Assembly: GCA_033807775.1 (NCBI GenBank)
Contig: CM066324.1
Span: 134,345,501 to 134,409,500 of the forward strand
Length of the DNA: 64,000 nucleotides
DNA from: Saussurea involucrata
Lineage: Eukaryota; Streptophyta; Magnoliopsida; Asterales; Asteraceae
Reading direction: 5' to 3'
Below are positions 11,128 to 22,192 of the stretch, piece by piece; the first letter of the stretch is position 1; every line of letters begins with the position of its first letter. A program made the translations under genes and the position numbers. The notes beneath the pieces were generated by a model. That model was given only the letters and a program-made list of their open reading frames with translations. It had not been told where the DNA came from and made no database searches.

Positions 11128-13382
11128 TTAGGTCTTATAATACTATTCAAGCATGGATGGACCTTGCCATGTGCACCCTGTGGCACGTGCCACGGTGTCA
11201 TTTCTCCGGTGAAAAGTAAAAAAAATTGGTTTCGTGAAAAATACAACCGTATCGTTTTAGAACGTGTTATTGTATTCTTTTGAAAGTGCAACCGTACCTC
11301 GTAATCAACTAAAAAACCAAAAAAAAACTCTTGAAATCAACAAAAAAAACTCTTGAAATCAACCAAAATACCGAAAAAAAATATCCTGGAATCAACCAAA
11401 AATACCGAAAAAGTCTTTTGAAATCGATAAAAAACTTGCAAAATAAAAATCTCTATAAACATCTGAATTTAGCTAAAGACATATCAGACAATATTGAATG
11501 TCGGTAAAAAAATGCGAACATGTGTCGATGAAAACCATATAAAAAAGTATGGTACCACTGTTAAAAAAATTCATGGATTCATCCAGTGTTATCAAGTAAC
11601 CATTTGATCAAAGGATCCCAAAATTTCCATTATAAAATGCAAAGCTTCCAGATTGAATAAAATAAGGCTCCTATATTTATTCGATTCAATGTGTCATAAT
11701 TCAATAAAAAATTAATATTCTTTTCTGAATTTATGGTGATGATTGACCAAAGTCGGCAAGAGTCAAAGAGGTTATCAGTAGTTCAATAGAAACAAGCCTC
11801 ACATGCATCGGATCCGTTCATTTCCACGAGAATCGCATGGTAACCAACCAACGGCCGACCACCCCCTTTGTTTAGGTAGGCGCTATTCTTAACAAAATAC
11901 ATAAGAGCATCTCCGACGGAGATTCTTATAATAAACTCATTTTTGTGGGTCTCATGTATTTGTCTACATCAAATAAAATTTAAGATTTTAATAATTTTTT
12001 ACTCTAATAGCTATATTATATCGTATCTTAAAATAAAAAAAGATAAAAAAAAGTTTAATTTATAAAAATCTCTAAAATTCACTATTTTAATAAATAAATA
12101 ATTTTTAAAATTTTTCATTAGATTTATGAGAGATAAATAATATTTTATTATCATATTGACCATTTTAATAATATAATTAATGTTACAATCTCTACAATAT
12201 AATAACAGTAGGAATTAGAATTAATTCTTTCGAGATTTTTTAATTTTTGATACTCTTTTTTAGAAAAAAAAATCTATAACATACATGTTGGAGATGCTCT
12301 TACAGTTAAGAAACCCTTCCTCAATTACATTAATTTTAATCAAAAAAGTAATGAATAAAGTATAGCATTCCATATGGAGTAATATAATTTAAAATGAACG
12401 ATAATATTTCATTTCATTTTTAATGTAGACTAAACTTGAATCATTCTTTATCAGATTATATGTTGAAACATTCTTCCTTTTTTTAAGGGTTTGGTAATCG
12501 AATGACGTTTCACATATTTCTTGTATTAGAGTCAACATCTACTGCTCTAGGGACTCGAACATTTTGAGACAATATGTATTATTTTAGCCTCCATTAAAGA
12601 TGACGTGTCATTCATAAGGTAGTGTTTGGTATACATACATGATTAGACTAGAGACTAGACAAGACAATAAAGGAAAGAACTGAACATGATAAATTGCATG
12701 TAAAGCCTTTGGTATGACTATGATTATGTACGGACCTATGTATGTCCGAGCGGGCCCCCGTACACTGCTCAACTTATTTTCACAAGTAAGATTTTATTTG
12801 AGGTATGAAAGATGCATCCGGTAAACTTTAACGATGCTCTAAGGCATTAGAAAATATAAGGAACATCAACCAAATAATCAAAAATATTTCTCTAACCAAA
12901 ATATTCGAAAAAGTCCTCGAGATCAACCAAAAACTGTAAAATCCCTCGAAATGATGGAATTCGGCTAAAAACACATTAGACAACTTTTGCGGGCCTTTGA
13001 TCCACCTTAAAGACGCACCTCCATGACAAAAATCTTGGGCTCGCTACTAACTAGGATGACAACAATTAAATTAACCCGAGTCTAATGTATTTTATCTAAA
13101 AATGGGATCTTGAAAGAATAAGATATATGTATACTTGACATCTACATGAAAACGTTATAAATCAAAGTCATCATAAAAGTTGTTAATTGTTATAATATAA
13201 GATATTTGGGCTTTTAACTTGTGGTTCAGTTGACAAATGGATGAACCGACTCTGTCTAAATAGAAGACATGTCATGAGTCCGATTTCAGCACTTCGTTAG
13301 CCTCAGCTGCTGAGTAAGCCAAATAAATCCCCTTATATTAGTATTCTTGGAGGTAGGTTTGGGGTGAGACCGTTATCCAAAT
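11128..13382. other. Intergenic, no gene seen
   Basis: A-rich intergenic DNA. Two blocks (about 11310-11510 and 12870-12990) share degenerate repeats such as gaaatcaaccaaaaataccg. One MITE is listed separately at 11904-12300. The short open frame at 11101-11283 crosses the Harbinger end and is not credible. Confidence 0.6.
11904..12300. mobile_element. MITE with AGAGCATCTCC terminal inverted repeats
   Basis: Begins AGAGCATCTCCGAC and ends with the complement GTTGGAGATGCTCT. TA flanks both ends (11902-11903 and 12301-12302). The 397 bp are A+T-rich with no coding sequence. A decayed relative starts near 24704 (gagcatctctaacagattc). A Tc1/mariner origin is suggested by the TA but not proven. 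Confidence 0.7.
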
Positions 13383-13690
13383 ATAAGGAGGCGATTGGTT
13401 CATTTTAAGGATTGTGAATGAAAATAAAAATGGGAATGGAGGAATGAGAATATGAATGAGCATTGCATTTATGTAATTATGTTGTTTGGTTAAACCAATA
13501 TAATTAATAAAAAATGTTTTATATAATATTTATAATACAAATATGTGACGTCCAACATAAATGGAGAAATTAATGAATTTAAGGTAGTGGACCTATTATA
13601 TTATATTAAACCAAACAACAATTTTTATTATCATTCTCATTCCTTACCTCTCAATACCTCCAAGTCCCCGACCAAACACCCCCTCAATTT
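13383..13690. mobile_element. MITE, (A)GGGGGYGTTTGGTY type ends
   Basis: The left end aggaggcgattggttc and the reverse complement of the right end gaccaaacaccccctc form imperfect inverted repeats. Inner parts (gaatgagaatatgaatgag and ctcattccttacctc) are also complementary. No clean target duplication was seen. No coding potential. Confidence 0.5.
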
Positions 13691-13714
13691 TTGGATGATG
13701 ATTCATTTTTTCTT

Positions 13715-14080
13715 GAGTAAATTACACGATTGGTCCTTGTGGTTTACACAAATTGCACTGTTGGTCCCTAAAATGAAATAATTACATGTTTGGTCCCTGT
13801 GGTTTACATTTTCTCACCCCATTGGTTCTTCTCCCCTAACACCGTCAATAAAGTCCGTCAACACACACATGAAATGGGCAAAATCGTCTTTTAACCATCT
13901 CCCTTTCTTTTAATCGACCAAATATGTGTGTGTTGACGGACTTTATTGACGGGGTTAGGGGAGAAGGACCAAAGGGGTGAGAAAATGTAAACCACAGGGA
14001 CTGAAGACGTAATTATTTCATTTTAGGGACCAACAGTACAATTTTGTATAAACTACATGGACCAATCGTGTAATTTACTC
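13715..14080. mobile_element. Foldback element, about 165-bp inverted arms
   Basis: Begins GAGTAAATTACACGATTGG and ends with the exact complement. Nearly the whole 366 bp folds on itself around about 13895 (ggtttacattttctcaccc pairs with ggggtgagaaaatgtaaacc). The flanks are T-rich (ttttttctt), which may be a 9-bp Mutator-type duplication but is too simple to be sure. It lies about 240 bp upstream of the thioredoxin start codon, so it may border or overlap its promoter. Confidence 0.75.
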
Positions 14081-14320
14081 TTTTTTTCTTTTTCTGTGGT
14101 GGTTAACAAGCCAGTGGGCCAAACAATATCGAAAAAAGACAAAAGCCCAAATACATGTGGTCCAATCCAATTACAAGATGATACTTCATCCATACATCCC
14201 CCACCCAATCATCTGATCTTATTAACCGAAACCAACAACCATCCACAGAAACAAACACACACACACACACCACATTCTCCATTTTCGATTTTCTCTTTGG
14301 ACAGATCGGTGATTCTTTAG

Positions 14321-16190
14321 ATGGCCGGCGTTCTCGAAACTCTTACTGTTCCCCGTGCTTCCGGCCTTCCGTCGGCCTCTTTGTGTCCGATCGTGTCTTC
14401 TTCTCCTGTTTCACGACTCTCTGGTCACCGGAACTTTGTAAACTTGCCGGAATCAAGAGGTTTGAAGATCCAGTCGTTCAGCTCTTCTGGATCGGTGAGC
14501 TTGAGGTCTAAATCTGGCCGCCGTGGAGCACATATTGTTTGCCAGGCTCAAGAAGCCGTCCAAGGTTAGAATATTTCACTGTACTAAATCGTTGTGTATT
14601 GTAATCTATTGACTAGATTTTTGATAAATAGGTGCCTGTTTTATTCGTTATTATTCTATCATTTTTCATCGATTTGAAGAATTTGTGCTTAAGAAGTCTG
14701 CTTATGTTTGGATTGGGGATGAAAATCTGTAGTGGTAATATATACTTTCTTCAGTTTTTGGTCACTCGTGAGGATCGTGTCCTGCTAATCAGGAGCTTTT
14801 ACGTACTGTTTTGTAGTTGAATACGTCGTGCTTTTTGTAGAATGAAAGTTGTTTGGGGAAGAAAATCTGTATATTGGTTTGTATTTTGTATTTTGTATTT
14901 TGTTACACCCTCCCTTTCTGATAAAGAGTTGCAACCAGTTAGAATTTTGATGTAAAACCTATTATTTTCAAACGGAAAATTGACTTGCACCTTGTTATCA
15001 ATGTTCTAAATGGCATGAATCATTGTGGCGAGGTCAATGATATTAAACAATATATATATATATATAGAGAGAGAGAGGTGGGTTCGTACGAGAATGCTAA
15101 CTATTTAAGAAAACAACTGCTATATATAAAATCATATGTGGTTCATGTACAAAATCATATATGGTTACGTGACTTTTCCCGCCACTTTAAGTCGCAGTCA
15201 AATTCGCGTGTGTCCAGTTTTTGCAGTTAATGTAAAATCACATGTGATTTTGCACATGATTTGTTGTTTTCTTAAATAGTTAGCATTCTCGTTTGAACCT
15301 TCCTCTCTCTCTCTATATATATATAATTTATATATACATATGTTTTCTATTATACTCGATGAGTAAATGATATTAAACAATTTAAATTAGGTTATATACT
15401 AAAACTAAGAAGTAAGACGATAAAAAGGTAAGAAAAATCAAATATCTGGTTACAAAACCTGTGAATTAGGCGATGGCCTGCTACGGTTTAACGTGGCAAC
15501 GAACATGGACCTTGAGCCATGGTGTGCTACATGCTTTAACGTTATAAACTAAGAGCCGAGTTATATAGATACAATGTGGTTAGCTATTTCTTTTCAAGTA
15601 CTTCCATCATACCAATTTGAAGTTAAAAATAATTTCTGTCGGCAACATAACTCAAAGTCTACTCCTTGTCCGCGGTACCAAAATAAACGTATTTTGTGAT
15701 GCCACATCTGAGTTACCAAAATAAAGGTTTTAAGCAACACGTTACACATTACAAAAGTAGGACCAGAGCAAGTTTTATTTTCATGCAATCTACCCTAAAT
15801 TATTAGAAATTTAGAAGAAAGCATAAAAGAAGGCATAAACATTCCAATCTTGCCAATTGTTGATAACCATTTATTGCAGCTACCTTGTGACTTGCTCCTT
15901 TTTAGCTTCTACTTTCTTTGTTCAATAGATGACATTAAAGTTATAATCTCACTGATCTAGTGTCCCCTAAATTTGTATGCCATGATTATAGATTTAAATC
16001 ATATTAGACCAACCTGTTTTCGTGAGACCACAAGATAACACCAAAACTTCACAGAAAAAACTCTGTGAAGGTTTATTTTTGTACCTTCATAGTGTTTTTG
16101 CTGTGAAGGTTCAATGTGTTTTTGTGCCTTGACAGCTGGTCTCACAGGTGTCATGAAAACAGGCCGGTCTCATGAGAACCCAACCCCATG

Positions 16191-16226
<36 letters not shown>

Positions 16227-16868
16227 TGGGTTCCGGTGAGAAGTTGAGGTTAACATGAGAAGCGTGAGAAGTGGTTACCAACCGTTGGATGAGACATGGA
16301 CACACATTAGGATGAGATACACCGAGATAAGATGCACTGAGATGCACCAGATCAATCCCCTTCTAAGGCGCAATTCATGGGAGGGCACTTGATTACAAGT
16401 GATCAACGGTCCAGATCCACTTCTCACGCTTCTCACGTTTCTCACGTTAACCTCAACTTCTCACACGATCCTTCACCTATATATATATATATATATCTTT
16501 TTATCCTCACATAACTTCTCAAAGCAATTCATTTTGCAATCTCCAAACTTGCAGTCCTCCCTGTGACTGATGCAACTTGGGAATCACTTGTCATGGAGTC
16601 TAGCCTCCCTGTAATGGTCGAATTCTGGGCTCCATGGTGCGGGCCTTGTCGCATGATCCACCCCGTCATAGATGAACTCGCAAAGGAATACTCAGGGAAG
16701 CTCACTTGTTACAAGGTGAATACGGACGAGAGTCCTGCAATTGCGAGCCGATATGGGATAAGAAGCATCCCCACTGTCATTATATTCAAAGATGGAGAGA
16801 AGAAAGATGCAGTTATTGGTGCAGTTCCCAGATCAACACTGTGTACCTCCATAGAGAAGTACTTGTAG
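14321..16868 (+). CDS. Thioredoxin m-type, chloroplastic
   Basis: Two exons: 14321-14564 and 16555-16868, joined in phase (G|TC), 185 residues. The intron has GT and AG borders. Residues 1 to about 75 are rich in Ser, Arg and Ala with few acids, as in a chloroplast transit peptide. The thioredoxin fold follows, with the active site WCGPC at 109-113 and the cis-proline motif RSIPT. M-type thioredoxins reduce disulfides of stromal enzymes in the light, fed by ferredoxin-thioredoxin reductase. Assignment to m-type rests on the EFWAPWCGPCRMIHPVIDEL region and the transit peptide. The 1990-bp intron carries two foldback elements (15062-15320 and 16222-16478). The start is the first ATG after a CA-rich leader. 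A possible AATAAA lies at 17155-17160. Confidence 0.93.
15062..15320. mobile_element. (TA)n-flanked foldback element, GAGAATGCTAAC family
   Basis: Lies in the thioredoxin intron. Arms read ACGAGAATGCTAACTATTTA on the left and the complement on the right, both outside bounded by agagagag and then (TA)n. The core has repeated aaatcacatgtgatttt palindromes. A second copy is at 33085-33410. Confidence 0.7.
16222..16478 (+). mobile_element. (TA)n-associated MITE, GTGAGAAG family, copy 1
   Basis: Full copy in the thioredoxin intron, bordered by (TA)n on both sides. The left tip is gggttgggttccgg and the right tip cgatccttcacct; just inside, GTGAGAAGTTGAGGTTAAC faces its complement. The core has the landmark caattcatgggaggg. 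Other copies are at 19781, 21681, 21895, 34291, 36014, 43025, 54921, 55621, 62987 and 63194. Confidence 0.85.
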
Positions 16869-17267
16869 AGGTATTATTATCATGTATACACTAGATTTGT
16901 TTCATGTTGTCTACCTTTTGATATCACAAGTACATATACTTTTGGTGCCATCGATATTTTCACGTATAGTTGGATTCTATTGTATTAATTTGCTCAAGTA
17001 CTGTGTCGAATCTTGTTCTCCGAATGTTGTGGATGGGCAAAGTTTGCCCGACAGTAAGAGACGGTTTGACCAACATTCTCGTCAAAACGTCTCTTTTTAT
17101 ACCAACTTCTGTTGATTTTATCGTTGTTTTATTGCCTTGAACATAAATGGTTAGAATAAATGGAACCCTTTTGAATCTCTTGAAAAAGAGTATTTATGGG
17201 AAAAAGGGGTGATTCCTACCTATATATATAGGTTTGAAAGCCTTTATAAGGAAAAGGGGAAAGTTGT

Positions 17268-17299
<32 letters not shown>

Positions 17300-17908
17300 T
17301 GTTTGAGAGTGCTTGTAGAATATGATAAGTTTAACTATTTGATGGTTTGTGTTTAACTGATGTGAGACTCCAACACGTCCCTTCAAATAGAGGCTAAAAG
17401 GTGCCCCCAACTCCCAAGAACGGAGGCGAAAGAGTGCATCATGTCCCTAAGTGGTGCTAGACCTCGTCTCTAATATAGTGTCAGGATATGTGAAATCCTT
17501 TTGAATATCTCTCTAGAAGACCTTAATAAAAGAGAGGGGTTACTATATATATAGGTTCAGGTTTAGGGAAAAACCGCTAAAAACCCCCGAAGAACACTAA
17601 GACCTTGATTAACTTTAATCCAATGATTATTATAAATAGTTACTTAAACAATTTATTAAATGAAAAAAAGACAAAATGGTACATTTCATTAATAGAAAAT
17701 CATTTCCATTTATTAAAATCCTTTAGCTATAGGAAATTTAACACAATCTATAAAATCTTCATTTATCCTCTAGAAAAAACTACAAAAAAATATTGCACAA
17801 TCTACAAAAAGGATCTACTGAAAGATATATAAAAAGAATATTCAAACTGATTCATCATCTTCAAATTTTTGTGTTGCATGCATATGTGAATGAATCTCCG
17901 TAGTCATC
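16869..17908. other. Thioredoxin 3' flank, no further gene
   Basis: Contains the likely 3' UTR, a (TA)n tract at about 17266-17294 and A+T-rich sequence. No reading frame with recognisable content. Confidence 0.6.
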
Positions 17909-18018
17909 TGTAACACCTTAGGCATATCCCACATCGGTCGTGGACAGGAGAGATGTTGGGTATATTAGTAAACCTTGGCCTTACCAGACACAACGCGTTT
18001 TGGGGCCACAAGCATGCG

Positions 18019-18115
18019 GGTTCCTTGGAAACTCTGTGGTTAAGCGTGCTTGGGTGGGAGTAGTACCAGGATGGATGACCTCCTGGGAAGTCCTTGCGAA
18101 GTCCTTGCCAGGTCG
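18019..18115 (+). repeat. 5S rRNA-derived segment in left Cassandra LTR
   Basis: Reads TTAAGCGTGCTTGGG (5S internal control region, box A) and then gtagtaccaggatggatgacc and tcctgggaagtcc (box C region and 3' side). It is a domesticated 5S-like part of an LTR, not a true 5S gene. Box C carries GGATGGATGACC, one base off the usual GGATGGGTGACC. Confidence 0.85.
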
Positions 18116-18379
18116 CCAAGAACAAAGCCGTGAGCCAGTGGGGCAAAGCGGACAATATTGTGTCGTGGTAAGGGGGGTGTTACAAATGGTATCAGAGCCA
18201 CTCCTGTGCCGTTCGAGATGTGGGGCAAACCTCATCGAGGACGATGAGTCCCTGAAGGGGGGGGGGGTGTGTAACACCTTAGGCATATCCCACATCGGTC
18301 GTGGACAGGAGAGATGCTGGGTATATTAGTAAACCTTGGCCTTACCAGACACAACGCGTTTTGGGGCCACAAGCATGCG

Positions 18380-18476
18380 GGTTCCTTGGGAACTCTGTGG
18401 TTAAGCGTGCTTGGGTGAGAGTAGTACCAGGATGGGTGACCTCCTGGGAAGTCCTTGCGAAGTCCTTGCCAGGTCG
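18380..18476 (+). repeat. 5S rRNA-derived segment in right Cassandra LTR
   Basis: Counterpart of 18019-18115. This copy has TTAAGCGTGCTTGGG and the standard box C form GGATGGGTGACC, so it is closer to a functional RNA polymerase III promoter than the left copy. Confidence 0.85.
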
Positions 18477-18550
18477 CCAAGAACAAAGCCGTGAGCCAGT
18501 GGGGCAAAGCGGACAATATTGTGTCGTGGTAAGGGGGGTGTTACATCATC

Positions 18551-19352
18551 CTCTTTCGATTTATGTATTGCATGCACATGTGCATGAAGCCCATAGATTG
18601 TATTCACCATCGGATTGAATGCTCATGTGAATGAATCACCAAATTCATCATTTTCGTTTTTTTTGTGATGCATGTACTGATGTACATGTGAATGAATCAC
18701 CATATTTAACGTCCAATTTCTCGGTTAAATGCCATGTGAATGAGACATCATATTTAATGTCTTTGAGCTTTTGGGTTGCATGAACATGTGAATGACACCA
18801 TATTCACATGTGCATAAACCCAAAAAAAATAAGATAGAATAGAAAGAAAGAGATAAAGATAAGCACTCGATTGCCTTGTATGTATTTACATGTGCATAAA
18901 ACCAGAAAACATATTTTGAAAATAGTTGATTTTAGAGGATTATAATTTGGAAGTAATCATGGGGTAAAGACCTAAAAATGGAGAATTATAATATTCTCAA
19001 GTTCAAGACGTGGACGTTTCCGTAGTTTCAAGCTCTCGAAGGCCACAAAGTCACCACAAGAAACCTATAATCAACGAAGACAAATGAAAACCGTCAAAAG
19101 ATGCCATTAATAAGAAATAAAAAGGAATATCCGAAATTCTAAAACGAAAGCTCAACGACCAAGCACTCCCGCCCCCAAAAGCAGAGACCAACAAACCGTA
19201 CGTGGTTTCGACGAAGATGAACCATCACCGCAATTATCTTCCTCCTCCAGATATAAGTTGTAGTAGTATAGATAAACTCTAATTGGTATCACATGTGATA
19301 CGATTGTGGCTAAAGATGTAAGAGGCATGAGTTTTTTTTAAAGCTTGATTTA
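18551..19352. other. Intergenic, no gene seen
   Basis: A+T-rich with loosely repeated catgtgaatga motifs between about 18550 and 18900 (tgcatgcacatgtgcatga, acatgtgaatgaatcacc). No coding or RNA feature recognised. Confidence 0.6.
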
Positions 19353-19636
19353 GGGGCCGTTTATCAAACACTTACCTGGGTAAGCCGCTTACTAAGTCAC
19401 GTTACCTATCGGATTGATATGGGAATCACCTAAAATCTTACCAGGTAGGAGCGAATGAAAGGACAGAGAGTCTTACCCTGGTAAGTGATGACGACAACTC
19501 TTACCACGGTTAACGCTTACCGGGTGAATTGTTGCATAAGAAACCGATTTGGCGAACTAAAATCTTACCCGGTAAGTGATAGTGTTAAATTTGACCGGTA
19601 AGCGCTTACCCCGGTAAGCATTTGGTAAACGGCCCC
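19353..19636. mobile_element. Tourist-like MITE, GGGGCCGTTTA ends, TTA duplication
   Basis: Begins GGGGCCGTTTATCAAACACTT and ends with the complement (aagcatttggtaaacggcccc). TTA flanks it at 19350-19352 and 19637-19639. The inside is full of ttaccgggtaag-like repeats. A relative is at 28951-29629. Confidence 0.8.
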
Positions 19637-19780
19637 TTACCTTATCAGTTACATCTTCAGACATTAATATCAATCCATTGTTATCAACTTTTACCCATTA
19701 AACATTTGTCGGATAAGAGTCTTTTCACATACTTACCGAATAAGATTTTCAGTCCTTACTATATCTCTTAACGAATAAAA

Positions 19781-19858
19781 GGGTTGGGTTCCGATGAGGT
19801 TAACGTAATAAGTGGTTATTAACCGTTGGATAAGAAATGGACGAGAAATTGATCCTGT
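19781..19858 (+). mobile_element. GTGAGAAG-family MITE, left-end fragment
   Basis: gggttgggttccgatgaggttaacg, then ggttattaaccgttggat, matches the left 75 or so bases of the family. The right part is missing. It lies just upstream of the putative RMA promoter. Confidence 0.65.
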
Positions 19859-19919
19859 TCAAAACAGCTGGCACTGCCCACCCCTCCGTCACTTGTTTGG
19901 AATTTGTACGACACCCCCA

Positions 19920-19927
19920 TATTTATA
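19920..19927 (+). promoter_or_regulatory. Possible TATA box of the RMA gene
   Basis: TATTTATA followed by a CT-rich leader (about 19930-20030). It is about 150 bp upstream of a good splice donor, which fits a 5' UTR exon. No transcript evidence is available. Confidence 0.4.
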
Positions 19928-20984
19928 CCTAAACTTCCTCTTTTATCATCATCCCATCTTCCACTTCACTTCCATTCTCTCACCCAATTTCCTCTTGCAT
20001 CATATTTTCAACTCTTCTCCCAACTCCTGAATCAATCAAAGTTATATGCGATTCATTTCAAAACGATTCCAGGTTTGTTTTTCGTCTTATCAATCTTTCG
20101 TCGTTTATGAATGTTCGTTTGTGATCTTTTTGTTTATGCATCCACCCCTAGATTCTGTTTATTTTCTTCGACGATTCTGGCTTCAAATTGTTCGTATTTG
20201 TAAATTGAGATCGATGTTTTAAGGTATTGCGACGGTTCCTTTTCTTACTATTTTAGGTTTATCTGAAATTGGGAGATAGGAATTAGAATCGGATTTGCTA
20301 TACATGATCTGTTGTTGATTTATTATTGTCTAGAGATCAAACAAAATATTAATAATTTGACTCATTGTTTGCCTAAAAAGAATTCGGATTTTTTAGGGTT
20401 TCGTTCTATGTAAATGTGTTAATCGCATTTAATACATATTCATTTGCTTTCTTCTTTCTGAGGAGAAAACGAATTTAGTTTATACGTTTCTCGGAGAACT
20501 TGAAATCAGTTACTCATGACTTGAAATTACCAAATCAATTTGATGAAGGTTTATGCAAATTGGGACTGTTGTATGTCCACTAATTGAACAATTGCATTTT
20601 GGGTATGATCAAAACTATAATGTATTACAATTGGTTTTCTACATGATAGAAAATTGTGACTTGGTGTTGTTATATGGTGGTTCGTAGGTGTAATTGAAAG
20701 CATAAACAGCTAAATTCTTGTTTATGGGTGAATTAGTTGAAATTTCATAACTAGCCTTAGGTGTAGAGTCTTGATTGTTGCTTTCTTGTTAATCTTTCGT
20801 AAGAAGTGCAAGTTGTTTTTACATGTTAAACCTACTTATTAGCAGGACCTAATAGAAATCGTCATTCCCACTCTGGTTAAAAAATATGCTATTTATCGGA
20901 TGCCTTTATCCTGAAAAAATTGTATTGAAGAGTAGGACGTGGAATGGTGGTGGGGGTACTAATTGATTTGTGGGTTTTAGATAT

Positions 20985-21285
20985 TTGTGTTTGTCCTACA
21001 CGATACAAATAATTTTGGTACGTTTTGGCATGACTATAGTTCCACGTTTTCTTGATTGTGTCGGATGGCTTATTCATGTGCTTCTTAAATTTAAAATAAG
21101 TAGAGCTCCTTTGTTTTATGCATTTTGGTGACTTTCGTCCTACATGATGCATATGTATCTCCTCCAAGATGACGGATGGTTCAATGTGCTTTCTTTGTGT
21201 ATATTTGTGTCGGTTAAATGGCTTAGTCCCGTATCTTTTTACAAAAAAATAAGTAGAACTCCATTGTTTCTTGATCAAATTATTT
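20985..21285. repeat. Degenerate tandem duplication in the RMA 5' UTR intron
   Basis: Two roughly 150-bp units share gtcctacacgatac/gtcctacatgatgc, gtgtcggatggctta/gtgtcggttaaatggctta and aaataagtagagctcc/aaataagtagaactcc. The 129-codon minus-strand frame here arises from this repeat and is not taken as a gene. Confidence 0.55.
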
Positions 21286-21411
21286 AATAAATCAAATCAC
21301 TTAATCACTAATATGGTGATTCGCTACCTCATGGTGATAGTGAGGAGTCATGGAAGGTTTTACGGTTTATATATATATATATAATTATATATATATATAT
21401 ATATATATAGG

Positions 21412-21625
21412 GTACAAATCAAATACAAACCATGTATTTGTTGCACCCCTTACAAACCACAGTCTGCATATGTGCAGACTGGTTCTGCATATATGCATTG
21501 TCCCATATGAATGTATGTCCATTATATGTATATTCTTGCACGTATTCATATGCATATATGCAGAACCAGTCTGCAGACTGTGGTTTGTAAGGGGTGCAAC
21601 AAATGCAAGGTTTGCATTTTACGTA
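21412..21625. mobile_element. (TA)n-flanked hairpin element
   Basis: Between two (TA)n tracts, ttgcaccccttacaaacca and agtctgca face their complements around about 21515, giving near-perfect inverted arms of about 65 bases. It is unrelated in sequence to the GTGAGAAG family but has the same setting. Confidence 0.65.
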
Positions 21626-21680
21626 GCCTCTATATATATTGGCCTATATATATAAATATATAAATATATAAATATATATA

Positions 21681-21892
21681 GGTGAAAGATCGTGTGAGAA
21701 GTTGAGGTTAACGTGAGAAGTGGATCTGAACCGTTAGATCACTTTAATCAAATGTCCTCCCATGAATTGCACCTTAGAAGGGAATTGATCTGGTGCATCT
21801 TGGTGCATCTCATTCTAATGTGCGTCCATTTCTCTTTCAAAGGTTGATAACCACTTCTCACGTTAACCTCAACTTCTCACCAGAACCCACCC
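21681..21892 (-). mobile_element. GTGAGAAG-family MITE, copy 2
   Basis: Full minus-orientation copy in the RMA 5' UTR intron: ggtgaaagatcgtgtgagaa at the left, tctcaccagaacccacc at the right, with (TA)n to its left. Confidence 0.85.
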
Positions 21893-21894
21893 AG

Positions 21895-22119
21895 GCATAG
21901 GATCATGTGAGAAGTGCCATTTTTGGTGAGAAGTACTTTTAAACCGTTTGATCACTTTTAGTCAAATACCCTCCCATGAATTGCGGCTTAAAAGGGAATT
22001 GATCTGGTGCATCTAGGTGCATCTCATATCCTAATATTCGTCCATTTCTCATCCAACGGATGATAACCACTTCTCACGCTTCTCACCAAATTTGGCACTT
22101 CTCACCGGAACCCAACCCT
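21895..22119 (-). mobile_element. GTGAGAAG-family MITE, copy 3 (variant)
   Basis: Adjoins copy 2 head to tail. The ends differ from the main type (gtgccatttttggtgagaag and ttctcaccaaatttggcac), so it defines a subtype also seen at 43025-43130. (TA)n follows at 22122. Confidence 0.8.
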
Positions 22120-22192
22120 ATAATTATATATATACCCTATGTGCATATGTTGGTGTGTATTCAAACAAGTTGTATGTTGTTTTACAGTCCTG

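Larger units (their letters stand above)
17909..18545 (+). mobile_element. Intact Cassandra TRIM retrotransposon
   Basis: Two 276-bp LTRs (17909-18184 and 18270-18545) start TGTAACACC and end GGTGTTACA. The primer site TGGTATCAGAGCC (18187-18199) follows the first LTR, and a G-rich polypurine tract (about 18254-18267) precedes the second. TCATC is duplicated at 17904-17908 and 18546-18550. The internal region is only 85 bp and codes for nothing. The LTRs contain a 5S rRNA-like segment, the defining mark of the Cassandra family. The LTRs differ at four positions by my reading, all transitions, so the insertion is fairly recent. Confidence 0.95.

Noticed and set aside
18019..18476. Possible 5S rRNA genes
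   Set aside because: Both copies lie inside Cassandra LTRs, and the 5' part of 5S rRNA is not recognisable.
20889..21278. 129-codon minus-strand frame
   Set aside because: Coincides with a degenerate tandem repeat in the RMA 5' UTR intron.
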